64,000 nucleotides of DNA from JAVDCA01 sp035293985 (GTDB lineage Bacteria > Pseudomonadota > Alphaproteobacteria > Rhizobiales > Xanthobacteraceae), in contig DATGLS010000037.1 of the NCBI GenBank assembly GCA_035293985.1, positions 248,001 through 312,000 on the forward strand, in the 5' to 3' direction. Positions 40,578-49,237 of this stretch are shown here, in pieces. Below the pieces are notes generated by a model, which made no database searches, was not told where the DNA came from, and saw nothing but the letters and a program-made list of their open reading frames with translations. Position 1 is the stretch's first letter; each line of letters opens with the position of its first letter. Both the position numbers and the translations under genes were made by a program.

Positions 40578-42080
40578 ATGGCTGACTTCGATCTGGCCAT
40601 CATCGGCGGCGGCATCAACGGCGTCGGCATTGCGCGCGACGCCGCCGGGCGCGGGCTCAAGGTGCTGCTGGTCGAGCAGAACGACCTTGCGTCAGGGACC
40701 TCGTCGGCCTCGACCAAGCTCATCCACGGCGGCCTTCGCTACCTCGAGTTCTACGCCTTTCGCCTGGTGCGCGAGGCCCTGGCCGAGCGCGAGGTGCTCT
40801 TGCGCATCGCGCCGAACCTCGTTCATCCGATGCGGTTCGTGCTGCCGGCGGAGGCGGGCTATCGCCCCGGTTGGATGCTGCAGATCGGGCTCATCCTCTA
40901 CGACTGGATCGGCGGGCGGCGCACGCTGCCGGGCCACCGCACGATCGATTTCGCCGCCGATCCGGCGGGACTGCCGCTCAAGCGCAATTTCACCTATGGC
41001 TTCGAGTATTCCGACTGCGCCGTCGACGATGCCCGCCTCGTCGTCGTCAACGCGCTCGACGCCGCCGAGCGCGGCGCGACCATCCGCACCCGCACCCGCT
41101 GCGTGCGCGCCGAGCGCGCCGCCGAGTGGACGCTCGTGCTCAACGCGCGCGGCCGGCGCGACGTCGCGACCGCGCGCGTGCTGGTGGACGCCTCGGGCCC
41201 TTGGATTCCGATCGTCGCCGAGACCGTGCTGCGGCTCGAGGAGCCGCTCCCGGTGCGGCTCGTCAAGGGCAGCCATATCGTGGTCAAGCGCAGGTTCGAG
41301 CATGACCGCGCCTACATCCTGCCGACGCCCGACGGACGCGTGGTGTTCGCGCGCCCGTTCGGCCCGGACTTCACGCTGATCGGCACGACCGACGAGGATT
41401 TCGTCGGCGATCCCGCCGTGCCGACCGTCGAGGCGCGCGAGATCTCCTATCTGTGCGACTCGGTGAACGCCTATTTCCGCGAGCCGCTGTCGCCCGCCGA
41501 CGTGATCTGGGCCTTTGCCGGCGTGCGCTCGCTCTACGACGACGGCGCCGGCAGCGCGACCGAGACGACGCGCGAGTATCATCTCGCGCTCGACCGCGCC
41601 GAGGGGAAGGCGCCGCTGCTCACCATCTACGGCGGCAAGATCACCACCTATCGTCGCCTCGCCGAGGATGTGCTCGCCAAGCTTCGCGACTTCTTTCCCG
41701 ATGCCAAGGCACGCAAGCGATGGACTGCCAAATGGACGCTGCCGGGCGGCGATTTCCCGCCCGGCAGCGACGACGCCCTCGTGGTCGAGACCCGCCGGAC
41801 CTGGCCGTTTCTCGGCGAGGCGCAGGCGCGGCGGCTGGTCGCCGCCTATGGCACCCGCGTCAAGCTCGTGCTCGAGAAGGTGACGCGCGCCGAGCATCTG
41901 GGGCCGACCTTCGGCGCCGGCCTCACCGGGGCCGAGGTCCGCTACCTCATGCGGCACGAGTGGGCCGAGACCGCCGACGATGTGCTGTGGCGACGCAGCA
42001 AGCTCGGTCTCTATTTGTCGAAGGAAGAGGCCGCCGCCGTCGAGCGATTCATGACGAGCGCAATCGGGACGGGAACTTGA
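40578..42080 (+). CDS. glpD: Aerobic glycerol-3-phosphate dehydrogenase
   Basis: A 500-residue FAD-dependent glycerol-3-phosphate dehydrogenase, oxidising sn-glycerol 3-phosphate to dihydroxyacetone phosphate and feeding quinones at the membrane. Seen: FDLAIIGGGINGVGIARDAAGRG (FAD-binding dinucleotide motif), SSASTKLIHGGLRYLE, the substrate-site GTTDEDF, FAGVRSLYDDG and IYGGKITTYRRLAED. The C-terminal domain has RYLMRHEWAETADDVLWRRSK. Full length. ATG at 40578. Together with glpK downstream it provides glycerol catabolism; a receiver protein gene lies between the two. Confidence 0.95.
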   Translation: MADFDLAIIGGGINGVGIARDAAGRGLKVLLVEQNDLASGTSSASTKLIHGGLRYLEFYAFRLVREALAEREVLLRIAPNLVHPMRFVLPAEAGYRPGWMLQIGLILYDWIGGRRTLPGHRTIDFAADPAGLPLKRNFTYGFEYSDCAVDDARLVVVNALDAAERGATIRTRTRCVRAERAAEWTLVLNARGRRDVATARVLVDASGPWIPIVAETVLRLEEPLPVRLVKGSHIVVKRRFEHDRAYILPTPDGRVVFARPFGPDFTLIGTTDEDFVGDPAVPTVEAREISYLCDSVNAYFREPLSPADVIWAFAGVRSLYDDGAGSATETTREYHLALDRAEGKAPLLTIYGGKITTYRRLAEDVLAKLRDFFPDAKARKRWTAKWTLPGGDFPPGSDDALVVETRRTWPFLGEAQARRLVAAYGTRVKLVLEKVTRAEHLGPTFGAGLTGAEVRYLMRHEWAETADDVLWRRSKLGLYLSKEEAAAVERFMTSAIGTGT

Positions 42081-42093
42081 GGGGATGGCGAGT

Positions 42094-42213
42094 GGCGAAT
42101 AGCGAGTAGGGTTAACGATTTCCTCATTGCATTTTCTATTCCCTATTCGCCGTTTGCCGTTTGCCGTTTGCCACGAACGCGACCCTGCGCATTTTACCTG
42201 AGTCGCATACTCA
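42094..42213. repeat. Intergenic repeats and dyad after glpD
   Basis: Inverted arms GGCGAATAG (42094-42102) and CTATTCGCC (42143-42151), three direct CGTTTGC heptamers (42151-42171), and a dyad TGAGT-CGCAT-ACTCA (42199-42213) followed by the A+T-rich ATTAAATAATCC. The last part may be the promoter region of the receiver gene; the -35/-10 assignment is unclear. Confidence 0.5.
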
Positions 42214-42268
42214 ACATTAAATAATCCATGTTTCCTTCTTGCCGATAATTTTCGCAAAAGCCGGCTGG

Positions 42269-42799
42269 ATGACACATTCGCTGCACGGGATGGACGAGAA
42301 GGTCGCGGCCCTGGTCGGCCCGCGCCGAGTGCTCGTCATCGACGACGAGAGCTACATCCGCAAGGTGATCCGCACGCTGCTGATGACCATCGGCGTGCGC
42401 AACATCCAGGAAGCGAGCAACGGCTACGCCGGCCTCGACGCGATCCGCTCGTTCAACCCCGACGTCGTGCTCGCCGATTGGGAAATGCCCGAGCTCGACG
42501 GTCCGGGTTTCGTGCGCGCGGTGCGCTCGCCCGAGACGTTTCCGCATCCGGACGTGCCCATCATCATGCTGACCGCGCATGGCGAGCGCTCGCGCGTGAT
42601 CGAGGCGATGCGCCTGGGCGTCAACGAATACCTGCTCAAGCCGGTGTCGAGCCAAGCGCTGCAGGCGCGTCTCGTGTCGGTTCTCGCCCATCCGCGCCCC
42701 ATGATCCGCCGCGGCGACTACTACGGCCCCGAGCCGCGCAAGCCCTCGACCTACAAGCCCGAGCGCGACATGGACCATACGACGCTGGTCCTGCTGTAA
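42269..42799 (+). CDS. Single-domain response regulator (CheY-like receiver)
   Basis: A receiver-domain protein of about 176 residues. The acidic pair is VLVIDDES, the phosphoacceptor Asp is in VVLADWEMPELDGPG, the Thr is in IIMLTAHGE and the Lys in YLLKPVSS. After the receiver, about 45 residues form a Tyr/Pro/Arg-rich tail (RRGDYYGPEPRK) with no output domain. Starts at ATG 42269 or 42290 are both possible, and TTG at 42239 lengthens it. It lies between glpD and glpK on the same strand, and no kinase is adjacent. It may act by protein binding in a phosphorelay; a link with glycerol use is positional only. Confidence 0.83.
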   Translation: MTHSLHGMDEKVAALVGPRRVLVIDDESYIRKVIRTLLMTIGVRNIQEASNGYAGLDAIRSFNPDVVLADWEMPELDGPGFVRAVRSPETFPHPDVPIIMLTAHGERSRVIEAMRLGVNEYLLKPVSSQALQARLVSVLAHPRPMIRRGDYYGPEPRKPSTYKPERDMDHTTLVLL

Positions 42800-42862
42800 T
42801 CGAGCGCATCGACGCCGTAGCGTTCCGTGGTGCATGATGTCGCGCCAATCGCGGGACCGTCC

Positions 42863-44344
42863 ATGCCGACCCACCTCATCGCCATCGACCAGGGCACCAC
42901 CTCGACGCGCGCAATCGTTTTCGACGCGGCGCTGACCCCCGTCGCCACCGCGCAGCAGGAATTCACCCAGCACTTTCCCGCCGACGGCCGGGTGGAGCAC
43001 GATCCGGAGGAGATCTGGCAAAGCGTCGTCGCGACCGTGCGCGGCGCCATGGCGAAGGCCGGCCTCGCCGCCGCCGACGTCGCCGCGATCGGCATCACCA
43101 ACCAGCGTGAGACCACGCTGATCTGGGATCGTACGACCGAGAAGCCGATTCACCGCGCGATCGTCTGGCAGGACCGACGCACCGCCGACACCTGCGCCTC
43201 GCTGCGCGCGGCCGGCCACGAGCCGAGCGTGAGCGAGAAGACCGGCCTGCTGCTCGATCCTTATTTCTCGGCGACCAAGATCGCCTGGCTGCTCGATCAC
43301 GTGGACGGCGCGCGCGAGGCCGCGCGCAAGGGGCGGCTCGCCTTCGGCACCATCGACACCTGGCTGCTGTGGCGGCTGACCGGCGGCTTCGCCCACGTGA
43401 CCGACGCGACCAACGCGGCGCGCACGCTGCTTCTCGACATCCACAGCGCGACCTGGGACCCGGCGCTCGCCGAGCTCTTTCGCGTGCCCATGTCGCTGTT
43501 GCCCGAGGTGCGCGATTGCGCCGGCGATTTCGGCACCACGCACCTCTTCGGCGGCCCGATCCGCATCATGGGCGTCGCCGGCGACCAGCAGGCCGCGACG
43601 GTCGGGCAGGGGTGCTTTGCGCCCGGCATGACCAAATCGACCTATGGCACCGGTTGCTTCGCGCTCCTCAATACCGGCGCCCAGATGGTGCAGTCGCGCA
43701 ACCGCCTGCTCACCACCATCGCGTATCAGCTCGACGGGCAGCGCACCTATGCGCTCGAGGGCGCGATCTTCATCGCCGGCGCCGCCGTGCAGTGGCTGCG
43801 CGACGGGCTGAAGATCATCGCCAGCGCCTCGGAGAGCGGCTCGCTCGCAATCGAGGCGGATCCCGGCGAGCAGGTCTATCTCGTGCCTGCCTTCGTCGGT
43901 CTCGGCGCGCCCTGGTGGGACGCGAGCGCGCGCGGCGCGATCTTCGGGCTCACCCGCAAGTCCGGCCCGGCCGAGATCGCGCGCGCCGCGCTCGAGTCGG
44001 TCGGCTACCAGACCCGCGACCTGATCGAGGCCATGCGCGCCGATTGGCCGGCGGCGAGCAACACGGTGCTGCGCGTCGACGGCGGGATGACGGCGAGCGA
44101 TTACACGATGCAGTTCCTCGCCGACATCCTCGACGCGCCGGTCGACCGTCCGGCCGTGATGGAGACGACTGCGCTCGGCGCCGCCTATCTGGCGGGCCTC
44201 GCGGCAGGCGTATGTCCCGCGCCCGATGCCTTCGCCAAGTCGTGGAAGCGCGAGCACCGCTTCGTGCCGCGCATGAATGCGAGCACGCGCGCGCGCAAAT
44301 GGGCCGGCTGGCAGGACGCGGTGCGACGGACGCTGGTGTCGTAA
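42863..44344 (+). CDS. glpK: Glycerol kinase
   Basis: A 493-residue FGGY-family kinase phosphorylating glycerol to sn-glycerol 3-phosphate. It begins HLIAIDQGTTSTRAIVFD (phosphate-binding), with ITNQRETTLIWDR, AIVWQDRRT, GTIDTWLLWRLTGG, GVAGDQQAA, KSTYGTGCF, and the second ATPase motif VLRVDGGMTASDYTMQFLAD. All glycerol-site residues expected around QRET, WQDRR and DQQAA are present. ATG at 42863; no strong ribosome-binding site, so reinitiation after the receiver gene (63 bp upstream) is possible. With glpD it forms the glycerol pathway. No glycerol facilitator or GlpR regulator is in the window. Confidence 0.95.
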   Translation: MPTHLIAIDQGTTSTRAIVFDAALTPVATAQQEFTQHFPADGRVEHDPEEIWQSVVATVRGAMAKAGLAAADVAAIGITNQRETTLIWDRTTEKPIHRAIVWQDRRTADTCASLRAAGHEPSVSEKTGLLLDPYFSATKIAWLLDHVDGAREAARKGRLAFGTIDTWLLWRLTGGFAHVTDATNAARTLLLDIHSATWDPALAELFRVPMSLLPEVRDCAGDFGTTHLFGGPIRIMGVAGDQQAATVGQGCFAPGMTKSTYGTGCFALLNTGAQMVQSRNRLLTTIAYQLDGQRTYALEGAIFIAGAAVQWLRDGLKIIASASESGSLAIEADPGEQVYLVPAFVGLGAPWWDASARGAIFGLTRKSGPAEIARAALESVGYQTRDLIEAMRADWPAASNTVLRVDGGMTASDYTMQFLADILDAPVDRPAVMETTALGAAYLAGLAAGVCPAPDAFAKSWKREHRFVPRMNASTRARKWAGWQDAVRRTLVS

Positions 44345-44363
44345 GTGGGTTCGTCGTCCGGAT

Positions 44364-44453
44364 GGAGGCGCGCAGCGCCGTGCTCCGGCGCCGGCCGATC
44401 CCGGATTACGGCGCTTCGCGCCTCCATTCCGGGCTACAATCGCGGGCTACAAT
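44364..44453. repeat. Palindromic intergenic repeat, family D
   Basis: Eighteen-base arms GGAGGCGCGCAGCGCCGT (44364-44381) and ACGGCGCTTCGCGCCTCC (44408-44425) with one mismatch, followed by two direct copies of GGGCTACAAT (44431-44440, 44444-44453). Located 20 bp after the glpK stop; may serve as a terminator although no T tract follows. Confidence 0.65.
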
Positions 44454-44473
44454 TGCTCAATTATGAATGTTTT

Positions 44474-44502
44474 TTGACTTCTGCGCGGTCCCATGCTGCA
44501 AT
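44474..44502 (+). promoter_or_regulatory. Sigma-70-type promoter of the oxalate/formate antiporter-like gene
   Basis: TTGACT (44474-44479) and TGCAAT (44497-44502) with a 17-bp spacer and a T-rich stretch just upstream. The antiporter-like gene begins 28 bp later, with GGGGGGA as ribosome-binding site. Confidence 0.6.
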
Positions 44503-44529
44503 TGCGCCTTCGATCGGGGGGATTGATCC

Positions 44530-45804
44530 ATGTCTGTCGCATCCGCGCCGGCGTCCTCGTCGGCGCTCGCCAATCGGTGGGTACAGCTGCTGCTCGGCCT
44601 CATCGCCATGATGGCGATCTCGAGCCCGCAATATGTGTGGACGCTGTTCACCGGGCCGCTCAACGCCAAGCTCGGCACGACCCTCGCCGAGATCCAGTTC
44701 ACGTTCTCGCTGCTGATCGTGCTGCAGACATTCTTCTCGCCGTTCCAGGCCTACCTGGTCGACCGCTTCGGGCCGAAGCTCCTGATCTCGGCCGGCGCCA
44801 TCCTGTCGGGCGGAAGCTGGGTGCTCGCCGCCCAGGCGAGCTCGCTCACCGCGCTCTACATCACTTATGGCGTGATCGGCGGCTTCGGCACCGGCATCAT
44901 CTATGTCGGCATCATCGGCCTGATGGTGCGCTGGTTCCCGGACCGGCGCGGCCTCGCGACCGGGCTCGCGGCGGCAGGCTACGGCTTCGGCGCGTTCTTC
45001 ACCAGCTTCCCGATCGACAGCATGATCAAGAGCTCCGGCTATCAGCACACCCTGGTCGTGTGGGGCATCATCCAGGGCGTCATCGGCGTCGCCGCCGCAC
45101 TTGGCCTGCGCGCCCCCGCCGAGGACTATCGGCCGGCCGGTTACGACCCGGCGGTCGTGCAGACGGAGCTGCAGGCGAAGCGCAGCTACACGCCGATCGA
45201 GATGCTCGGCAACCCGATTTTCTATCTGCTGTTCATCATGATGACGATGATGTCGACCAGCGGCCTGATGGTGGTCTCGAACGTCGGGCCCTTCGCCAAG
45301 GAGTTCAAGGTCGCCGACGTGTTGGTGTTCGGCATGGCGGCGCTGCCGCTCTCGCTCACGCTCTCGCGCGTCACCAATGGTCTCACGCGGCCGTTCTTCG
45401 GCTGGGTGTCGGACCACATCGGCCGCGAGTCGACGATGGCGCTCGCCTTCTCGCTCGAGGCGATCGCGATCCTCATCCTGTTCTTCTTCCTCGACCATCC
45501 CGCGATGTTCGTGGTGCTCACCGGCCTCGTGTTCTTCGGCTGGGGCGAAATCTTCTCGCTCTTCCCCTCGACGCTGACGGACACGTTCGGCCCGCGATAC
45601 GCCGCCACCAACTACGGCTTCCTCTATATCGCACAGGGCGTCGGCTCGATTCTCGGCGGACCGGCGGCCGCGTTCCTCAAGCAGCAGACCGGGAGCTGGA
45701 CGGCCGTCTTCATCGTCGTCGTCTGCCTCGATGCGTTGACGGCACTGCTCGCCATCACGGTGCTCAAGGGGATGCGGCTCAGGCACTTCAAGGCGGCAGC
45801 CTGA
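44530..45804 (+). CDS. OFA family MFS transporter (oxalate/formate antiporter-like)
   Basis: A 424-residue major facilitator of the OFA family. It begins with a helix ending SSPQYVWTLFTGPL, a signature of OxlT-like proteins, has the loop motif AYLVDRFGPKLLIS, GGFGTGIIYVGIIGLMVRWFPDRRGLATGLAAAGYG and, in the second half, GLTRPFFGWVSDHIGRE. Twelve helices, normal length. OFA members exchange oxalate, formate, malonate or lactate-type anions. Its own promoter is seen at 44474-44502. No formyl-CoA transferase/oxalyl-CoA decarboxylase pair is adjacent, although a CaiB-type CoA transferase lies 7 kb upstream, so oxalate is possible but unproven. Confidence 0.85.
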   Translation: MSVASAPASSSALANRWVQLLLGLIAMMAISSPQYVWTLFTGPLNAKLGTTLAEIQFTFSLLIVLQTFFSPFQAYLVDRFGPKLLISAGAILSGGSWVLAAQASSLTALYITYGVIGGFGTGIIYVGIIGLMVRWFPDRRGLATGLAAAGYGFGAFFTSFPIDSMIKSSGYQHTLVVWGIIQGVIGVAAALGLRAPAEDYRPAGYDPAVVQTELQAKRSYTPIEMLGNPIFYLLFIMMTMMSTSGLMVVSNVGPFAKEFKVADVLVFGMAALPLSLTLSRVTNGLTRPFFGWVSDHIGRESTMALAFSLEAIAILILFFFLDHPAMFVVLTGLVFFGWGEIFSLFPSTLTDTFGPRYAATNYGFLYIAQGVGSILGGPAAAFLKQQTGSWTAVFIVVVCLDALTALLAITVLKGMRLRHFKAAA

Positions 45805-45958
45805 CGGTCGCCCGACCTGGCCGAGGCTGCGGCGAGAATGTTCTTGTCCGCCCGCGGCGCGGAAGGTAAATGGCGCCGAAGTGGGAGAACGTCGCCCCGT
45901 GAGCCATCCGTTCTGTCCGGTCGCGCGTGATCGGCGCCGCGTCGGGGCGTGCCCCTAG

Positions 45959-47086
45959 ATGCGACGCGGCTTTGCGCCTTGGACCGACGCTTCCGTTCGC
46001 CCGCTGGTGCGTTTCGATAGGGTGACCAAGCGGTTCGGCGCGACGATCGCGGTCGACCGGCTCGACTTGGCGATCTATGAGCGCGAGTTCTTCGCCCTGC
46101 TCGGGCCCTCCGGCTGCGGCAAGACCACCTTGCTGCGCATGCTCGCCGGCTTCGAGACGCCCGACGAGGGCTCCGTGCAGCTCGGCGGTAATGACATCGC
46201 CCGCGTGCCGCCTCATCGGCGGCCCATCAACATGATGTTCCAGAGCTACGCGCTGTTTCCCCACCTCACCGTCGCGGGCAACATCGCATTCGGCCTCAAG
46301 CAGGATCGCATGCCGCGCCCGGAAATGGAGGCGCGGATCGCCGAGATGCTGGCGCTGGTGAAGCTCGAGGGGCTTGGCGGCCGCAAGCCGCATCAACTGT
46401 CCGGCGGCCAGCGCCAGCGCGTCGCGCTCGCGCGCTCGCTCGCCAAGCGGCCGAAAGTGCTGCTGCTCGACGAGCCGCTCGCCGCCCTCGACAAGAAGCT
46501 GCGCGAGGAAACCCAATTCGAGCTGATGGACCTGCAGGCGCGACTCGGCACCACCTTCGTGATCGTCACCCACGACCAGGAGGAGGCGATGACGGTTGCG
46601 CATCGCATCGCCGTGATGGATCGCGGCACGCTGGTCCAGGTGGCGACGCCGCAGCAGCTCTACGAGGAGCCGCGCTCGCGCTGGGTCGCGGGCTTCATCG
46701 GCGACGTCAACCTGCTCGATGGCGCCGTCGTCACGGCCGACGCGGACGGCGTCGCGATCGAAGGCGCGGGCGGGCGGCGCTACCGCGTCGCCCCGGGCGG
46801 CTCGGCAGTCAAGCCCGGGCAGCAGGTCGCGATCGCGCTGCGTCCCGAGAAGCTGCGCCTCGCGACCGAGAAGCCCGAGGGCGTCGGCGAGAACTGCCTC
46901 GCCGGCCGGGTCGGCGACATCGCCTATCTGGGCGACATCTCGCTCTATCGGGTGAGACTCGACGACGGCGCCGTGGTCACCGCATCGCGCGCGAATGCGA
47001 GCCGCACCGCGGACCGTCCGATCAGTTGGGACGATCGCGTGTGGCTCACCTGGACGCCCGACGCCGGCGTCCTGCTGACGAGCTGA
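45959..47086 (+). CDS. potG: Polyamine ABC transporter ATP-binding protein (PotG-like)
   Basis: A 375-residue ABC ATPase of the spermidine/putrescine class. Walker A is GPSGCGKTTLLRML, the Q-loop is MFQSYALFPHLTV, the ABC signature is QLSGGQRQRVALARSL, Walker B is VLLLDEPLAALD and the H-loop VTHDQEEAM. A C-terminal TOBE domain (residues about 285-370) follows. The RRPINMMFQSYALFPH and GLKQDRMP stretches match PotG closely. ATG at 45959 follows directly after a TAG. Two permease genes follow at 9 and 3 bp, completing the membrane part. The periplasmic binding protein is not in the window. Confidence 0.9.
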   Translation: MRRGFAPWTDASVRPLVRFDRVTKRFGATIAVDRLDLAIYEREFFALLGPSGCGKTTLLRMLAGFETPDEGSVQLGGNDIARVPPHRRPINMMFQSYALFPHLTVAGNIAFGLKQDRMPRPEMEARIAEMLALVKLEGLGGRKPHQLSGGQRQRVALARSLAKRPKVLLLDEPLAALDKKLREETQFELMDLQARLGTTFVIVTHDQEEAMTVAHRIAVMDRGTLVQVATPQQLYEEPRSRWVAGFIGDVNLLDGAVVTADADGVAIEGAGGRRYRVAPGGSAVKPGQQVAIALRPEKLRLATEKPEGVGENCLAGRVGDIAYLGDISLYRVRLDDGAVVTASRANASRTADRPISWDDRVWLTWTPDAGVLLTS

Positions 47087-47095
47087 GCCGCGCCG

Positions 47096-48010
47096 ATGAA
47101 GACGCGCGACGCCATGTCGACCGGGTGGGGCGCGCGCCTCGCGCTGTGGGCGCCTTACCTCTGGCTCTCGCTCTTCTTCCTCGTTCCCTTCCTGATCGTC
47201 ATCAAGATCAGCCTGTCGCAGGCTGCGATCGCGCTGCCGCCCTATACGCCGACCCTCGATGTTGCGGCCGGCTGGAGTGCAATCAAGGCCTTCCTCGCCG
47301 GGCTCGGTCTCGACAATTATCGCACGCTGATATCCGACGACATCTACGCGCTCTCCTATCTCAAGAGCCTGGAGGTCGCTGCCGTCTCGACCGCGATCCT
47401 GCTCGCAATCGGGTATCCCGTCGCCTACGGCATGGCGCGGGCGCCCAAGCGCCTGCAAGCCGTGCTGGTGATGCTGGTGATCCTGCCGTTCTGGACCTCG
47501 TTCCTGATCCGTGTCTATGCCTGGATCAACATCCTGCAGAGCGACGGGCTGCTCAACCGCGTTCTCGCGGCGCTCGGCATCATCCACGCGCCGGTCGCCT
47601 GGCTCGCGAGCGACACCGCGATCTACATCGGCGTCGTCTACTCCTACCTGCCCTTCATGGTGCTGCCGCTCTATGCGGTGCTGGAGAAGATGGACGAGAC
47701 GCTGCTCGAGGCGGCGGCCGATCTCGGCGCGCCGCGTTGGAAGGCGTTCTGGCAGGTCACGGTGCCGCTGTCGTTGCCCGGCATCGGCGCCGGCGCGCTG
47801 CTCTGCTTCATCCCGATCACCGGCGAGTTCGTCATTCCCGACCTGCTCGGCGGCTCCGACACGCTGATGATCGGCCAGACGCTGTGGACCGAGTTCTTCA
47901 GCAACAAAGACTGGCCGGTGGCGTCCGCCATCGCGGTCGTGCTGCTGGTGCTGCTCGTGGTGCCGATCGCGATCTACCAGAACCTCCAGATGAAGAGCGT
48001 GGAGCGCTGA
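47096..48010 (+). CDS. potH: Polyamine ABC transporter permease (PotH-like)
   Basis: A 304-residue inner-membrane permease with six helices. Like PotH it begins with a helix LWLSLFFLVPFLIVIKISLS, then LPPYTPTLDVAAG, and contains LVILPFWTSFLIRVYAWINIL and the ATPase-coupling EAA loop EAAADLGAPRWKAFWQVTVP, followed by GEFVIPDLLGGSDTLMIGQ. It begins nine bases after the ATPase and ends three bases before the next permease gene, so the three are one operon. It imports putrescine/spermidine-type substrates by family; the actual ligand depends on the missing binding protein. Confidence 0.9.
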   Translation: MKTRDAMSTGWGARLALWAPYLWLSLFFLVPFLIVIKISLSQAAIALPPYTPTLDVAAGWSAIKAFLAGLGLDNYRTLISDDIYALSYLKSLEVAAVSTAILLAIGYPVAYGMARAPKRLQAVLVMLVILPFWTSFLIRVYAWINILQSDGLLNRVLAALGIIHAPVAWLASDTAIYIGVVYSYLPFMVLPLYAVLEKMDETLLEAAADLGAPRWKAFWQVTVPLSLPGIGAGALLCFIPITGEFVIPDLLGGSDTLMIGQTLWTEFFSNKDWPVASAIAVVLLVLLVVPIAIYQNLQMKSVER

Positions 48011-48013
48011 GCG

Positions 48014-48820
48014 ATGCGGCGCCTGTCTGCCTTCAACATGGTCTCGGTCGCGCTCGGCCTCGCGTTTCTCCATCTGCCGATCGCCATCCTGGTGATCTAC
48101 TCGTTCAACGCCTCACGCCTCGTCACCGTGTGGGGCGGCTGGTCGATGCATTGGTACGCGGTCCTGCTCGAGGACCAGGAGATGCGCGAGGCCGCGATTG
48201 CATCGGTTGCGATCGCCACCATCTCGGCGGCGGCCGCGACCGTGCTCGGCACCTGCGCGGCGCTCGCGCTCACCCGGCTCGGCCGCTTCCGCGGCCGCAT
48301 GAGCTTCGCCGCCATGATCTACGCGCCGCTGGTGATGCCCGAGGTGATCACCGGCCTGTCGCTGCTGCTGATGTTCGTCGCCGCCGGCGTCGACCGCGGC
48401 TTCGTCACGGTCACGGCCGCGCATACGACCCTCACCATGTGCTTCGTCGCCGTGGTGGTGCAGTCGCGGCTCGCGAGCTTCGACCGCAGCCTGGAGGAAG
48501 CCGCGATGGATCTCGGCTGTCCGCCCGCGCGCACGTTCCTCACCGTCACGCTCCCGCTGATCGCGCCGGCGGTGATTGCCGGCTTCCTGCTCGCCGTCTC
48601 GCTCTCGCTCGACGATCTCGTCATCGCGAGCTTCACCACCGGCCCGGGCGCGACCACCTTGCCGATGCGCATCTATTCGCAGGTGCGCCTCGGCGTGAAG
48701 CCGGAGATCAACGCGATCTGCACCATCCTGGTCGCGGTGGTCGCGGTCGCGATCTTCGCGGCTGCCTTCATCAGCCGCCGCGCCCAAGCGGGCGAGGCCG
48801 CCGGCCTGGCGGGGAAGTAG
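48014..48820 (+). CDS. potI: Polyamine ABC transporter permease (PotI-like)
   Basis: A 268-residue second permease with six helices. Landmarks: FLHLPIAILVIYSFNASRLV, WGGWSMHWYAVLL, the LVMPEVITGLSLLLMFV block, the EAA loop EEAAMDLGCPPARTFLTVTLP, and LSLDDLVIASFTTGPGATTLP, all as in PotI. It starts three bases after the PotH-like stop. It forms the heterodimeric channel with PotH. The operon ends here; a family B-like fragment (GTGCCCGGCCATGACGAGG) follows the stop. Confidence 0.9.
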   Translation: MRRLSAFNMVSVALGLAFLHLPIAILVIYSFNASRLVTVWGGWSMHWYAVLLEDQEMREAAIASVAIATISAAAATVLGTCAALALTRLGRFRGRMSFAAMIYAPLVMPEVITGLSLLLMFVAAGVDRGFVTVTAAHTTLTMCFVAVVVQSRLASFDRSLEEAAMDLGCPPARTFLTVTLPLIAPAVIAGFLLAVSLSLDDLVIASFTTGPGATTLPMRIYSQVRLGVKPEINAICTILVAVVAVAIFAAAFISRRAQAGEAAGLAGK

Positions 48821-48871
48821 GTTTCTCCTGTGAACCGTCGTGCCCGGCCATGACGAGGCCGGTCATCCGAT

Positions 48872-49129
48872 TCACTCGCTGCTGCTGCGGCCCGGCGGGC
48901 GGAAGATGAAGGCGAGGAACCACAGCGGCACGATGATCAGGAGACCGAGCAGGAGGTTGGGCAGCGCCCAGGTGATGCCGCGGCGGGCCAACTCCTCGAT
49001 GCGATCCATCGACAGGCCGGCGGCTTTCATCAGCAGGTCGACCGTGATGCCGAAATGGCCCAAAATCGTGCCGACGATCAGCGAGGCGACCGCGATCTTG
49101 ACCAGCGTGCGCAGGAGGCCTTCCAGCAT
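48872..49129 (-). CDS. Small membrane protein (DUF6460-like, 85 aa)
   Basis: An 85-residue protein with two hydrophobic segments: residues about 8-25 (TLVKIAVASLIVGTILGHFG) and 54-76 (ALPNLLLGLLIIVPLWFLAF), ending in a charged tail RPPGRSSSE. The spacing, the GHFGIT and the central MDRIEEL helix resemble the DUF6460 proteins of rhizobia. Function unknown. It is a single gene convergent with the potGHI operon. The alternating composition and clear helices support it as real. Confidence 0.7.
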   Translation of the reverse strand: MLEGLLRTLVKIAVASLIVGTILGHFGITVDLLMKAAGLSMDRIEELARRGITWALPNLLLGLLIIVPLWFLAFIFRPPGRSSSE

Positions 49130-49237
49130 CCATGCCTCGTCGTTGCAAGCCTCGTCGTCGCCGGACCGTTCTGGTCCAGCTGATTCGCAATCCTGCCATG
49201 ATAGCCTAAGTTCGCGGGAAAGCCCGTACCGGCGCCG

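Noticed and set aside
45788..48073. A 761-codon open frame on the minus strand
   Set aside because: It is antisense to the PotG/PotH genes; the translation is Arg/His/Asp-rich without any domain, a common by-product of high-GC coding sequence.
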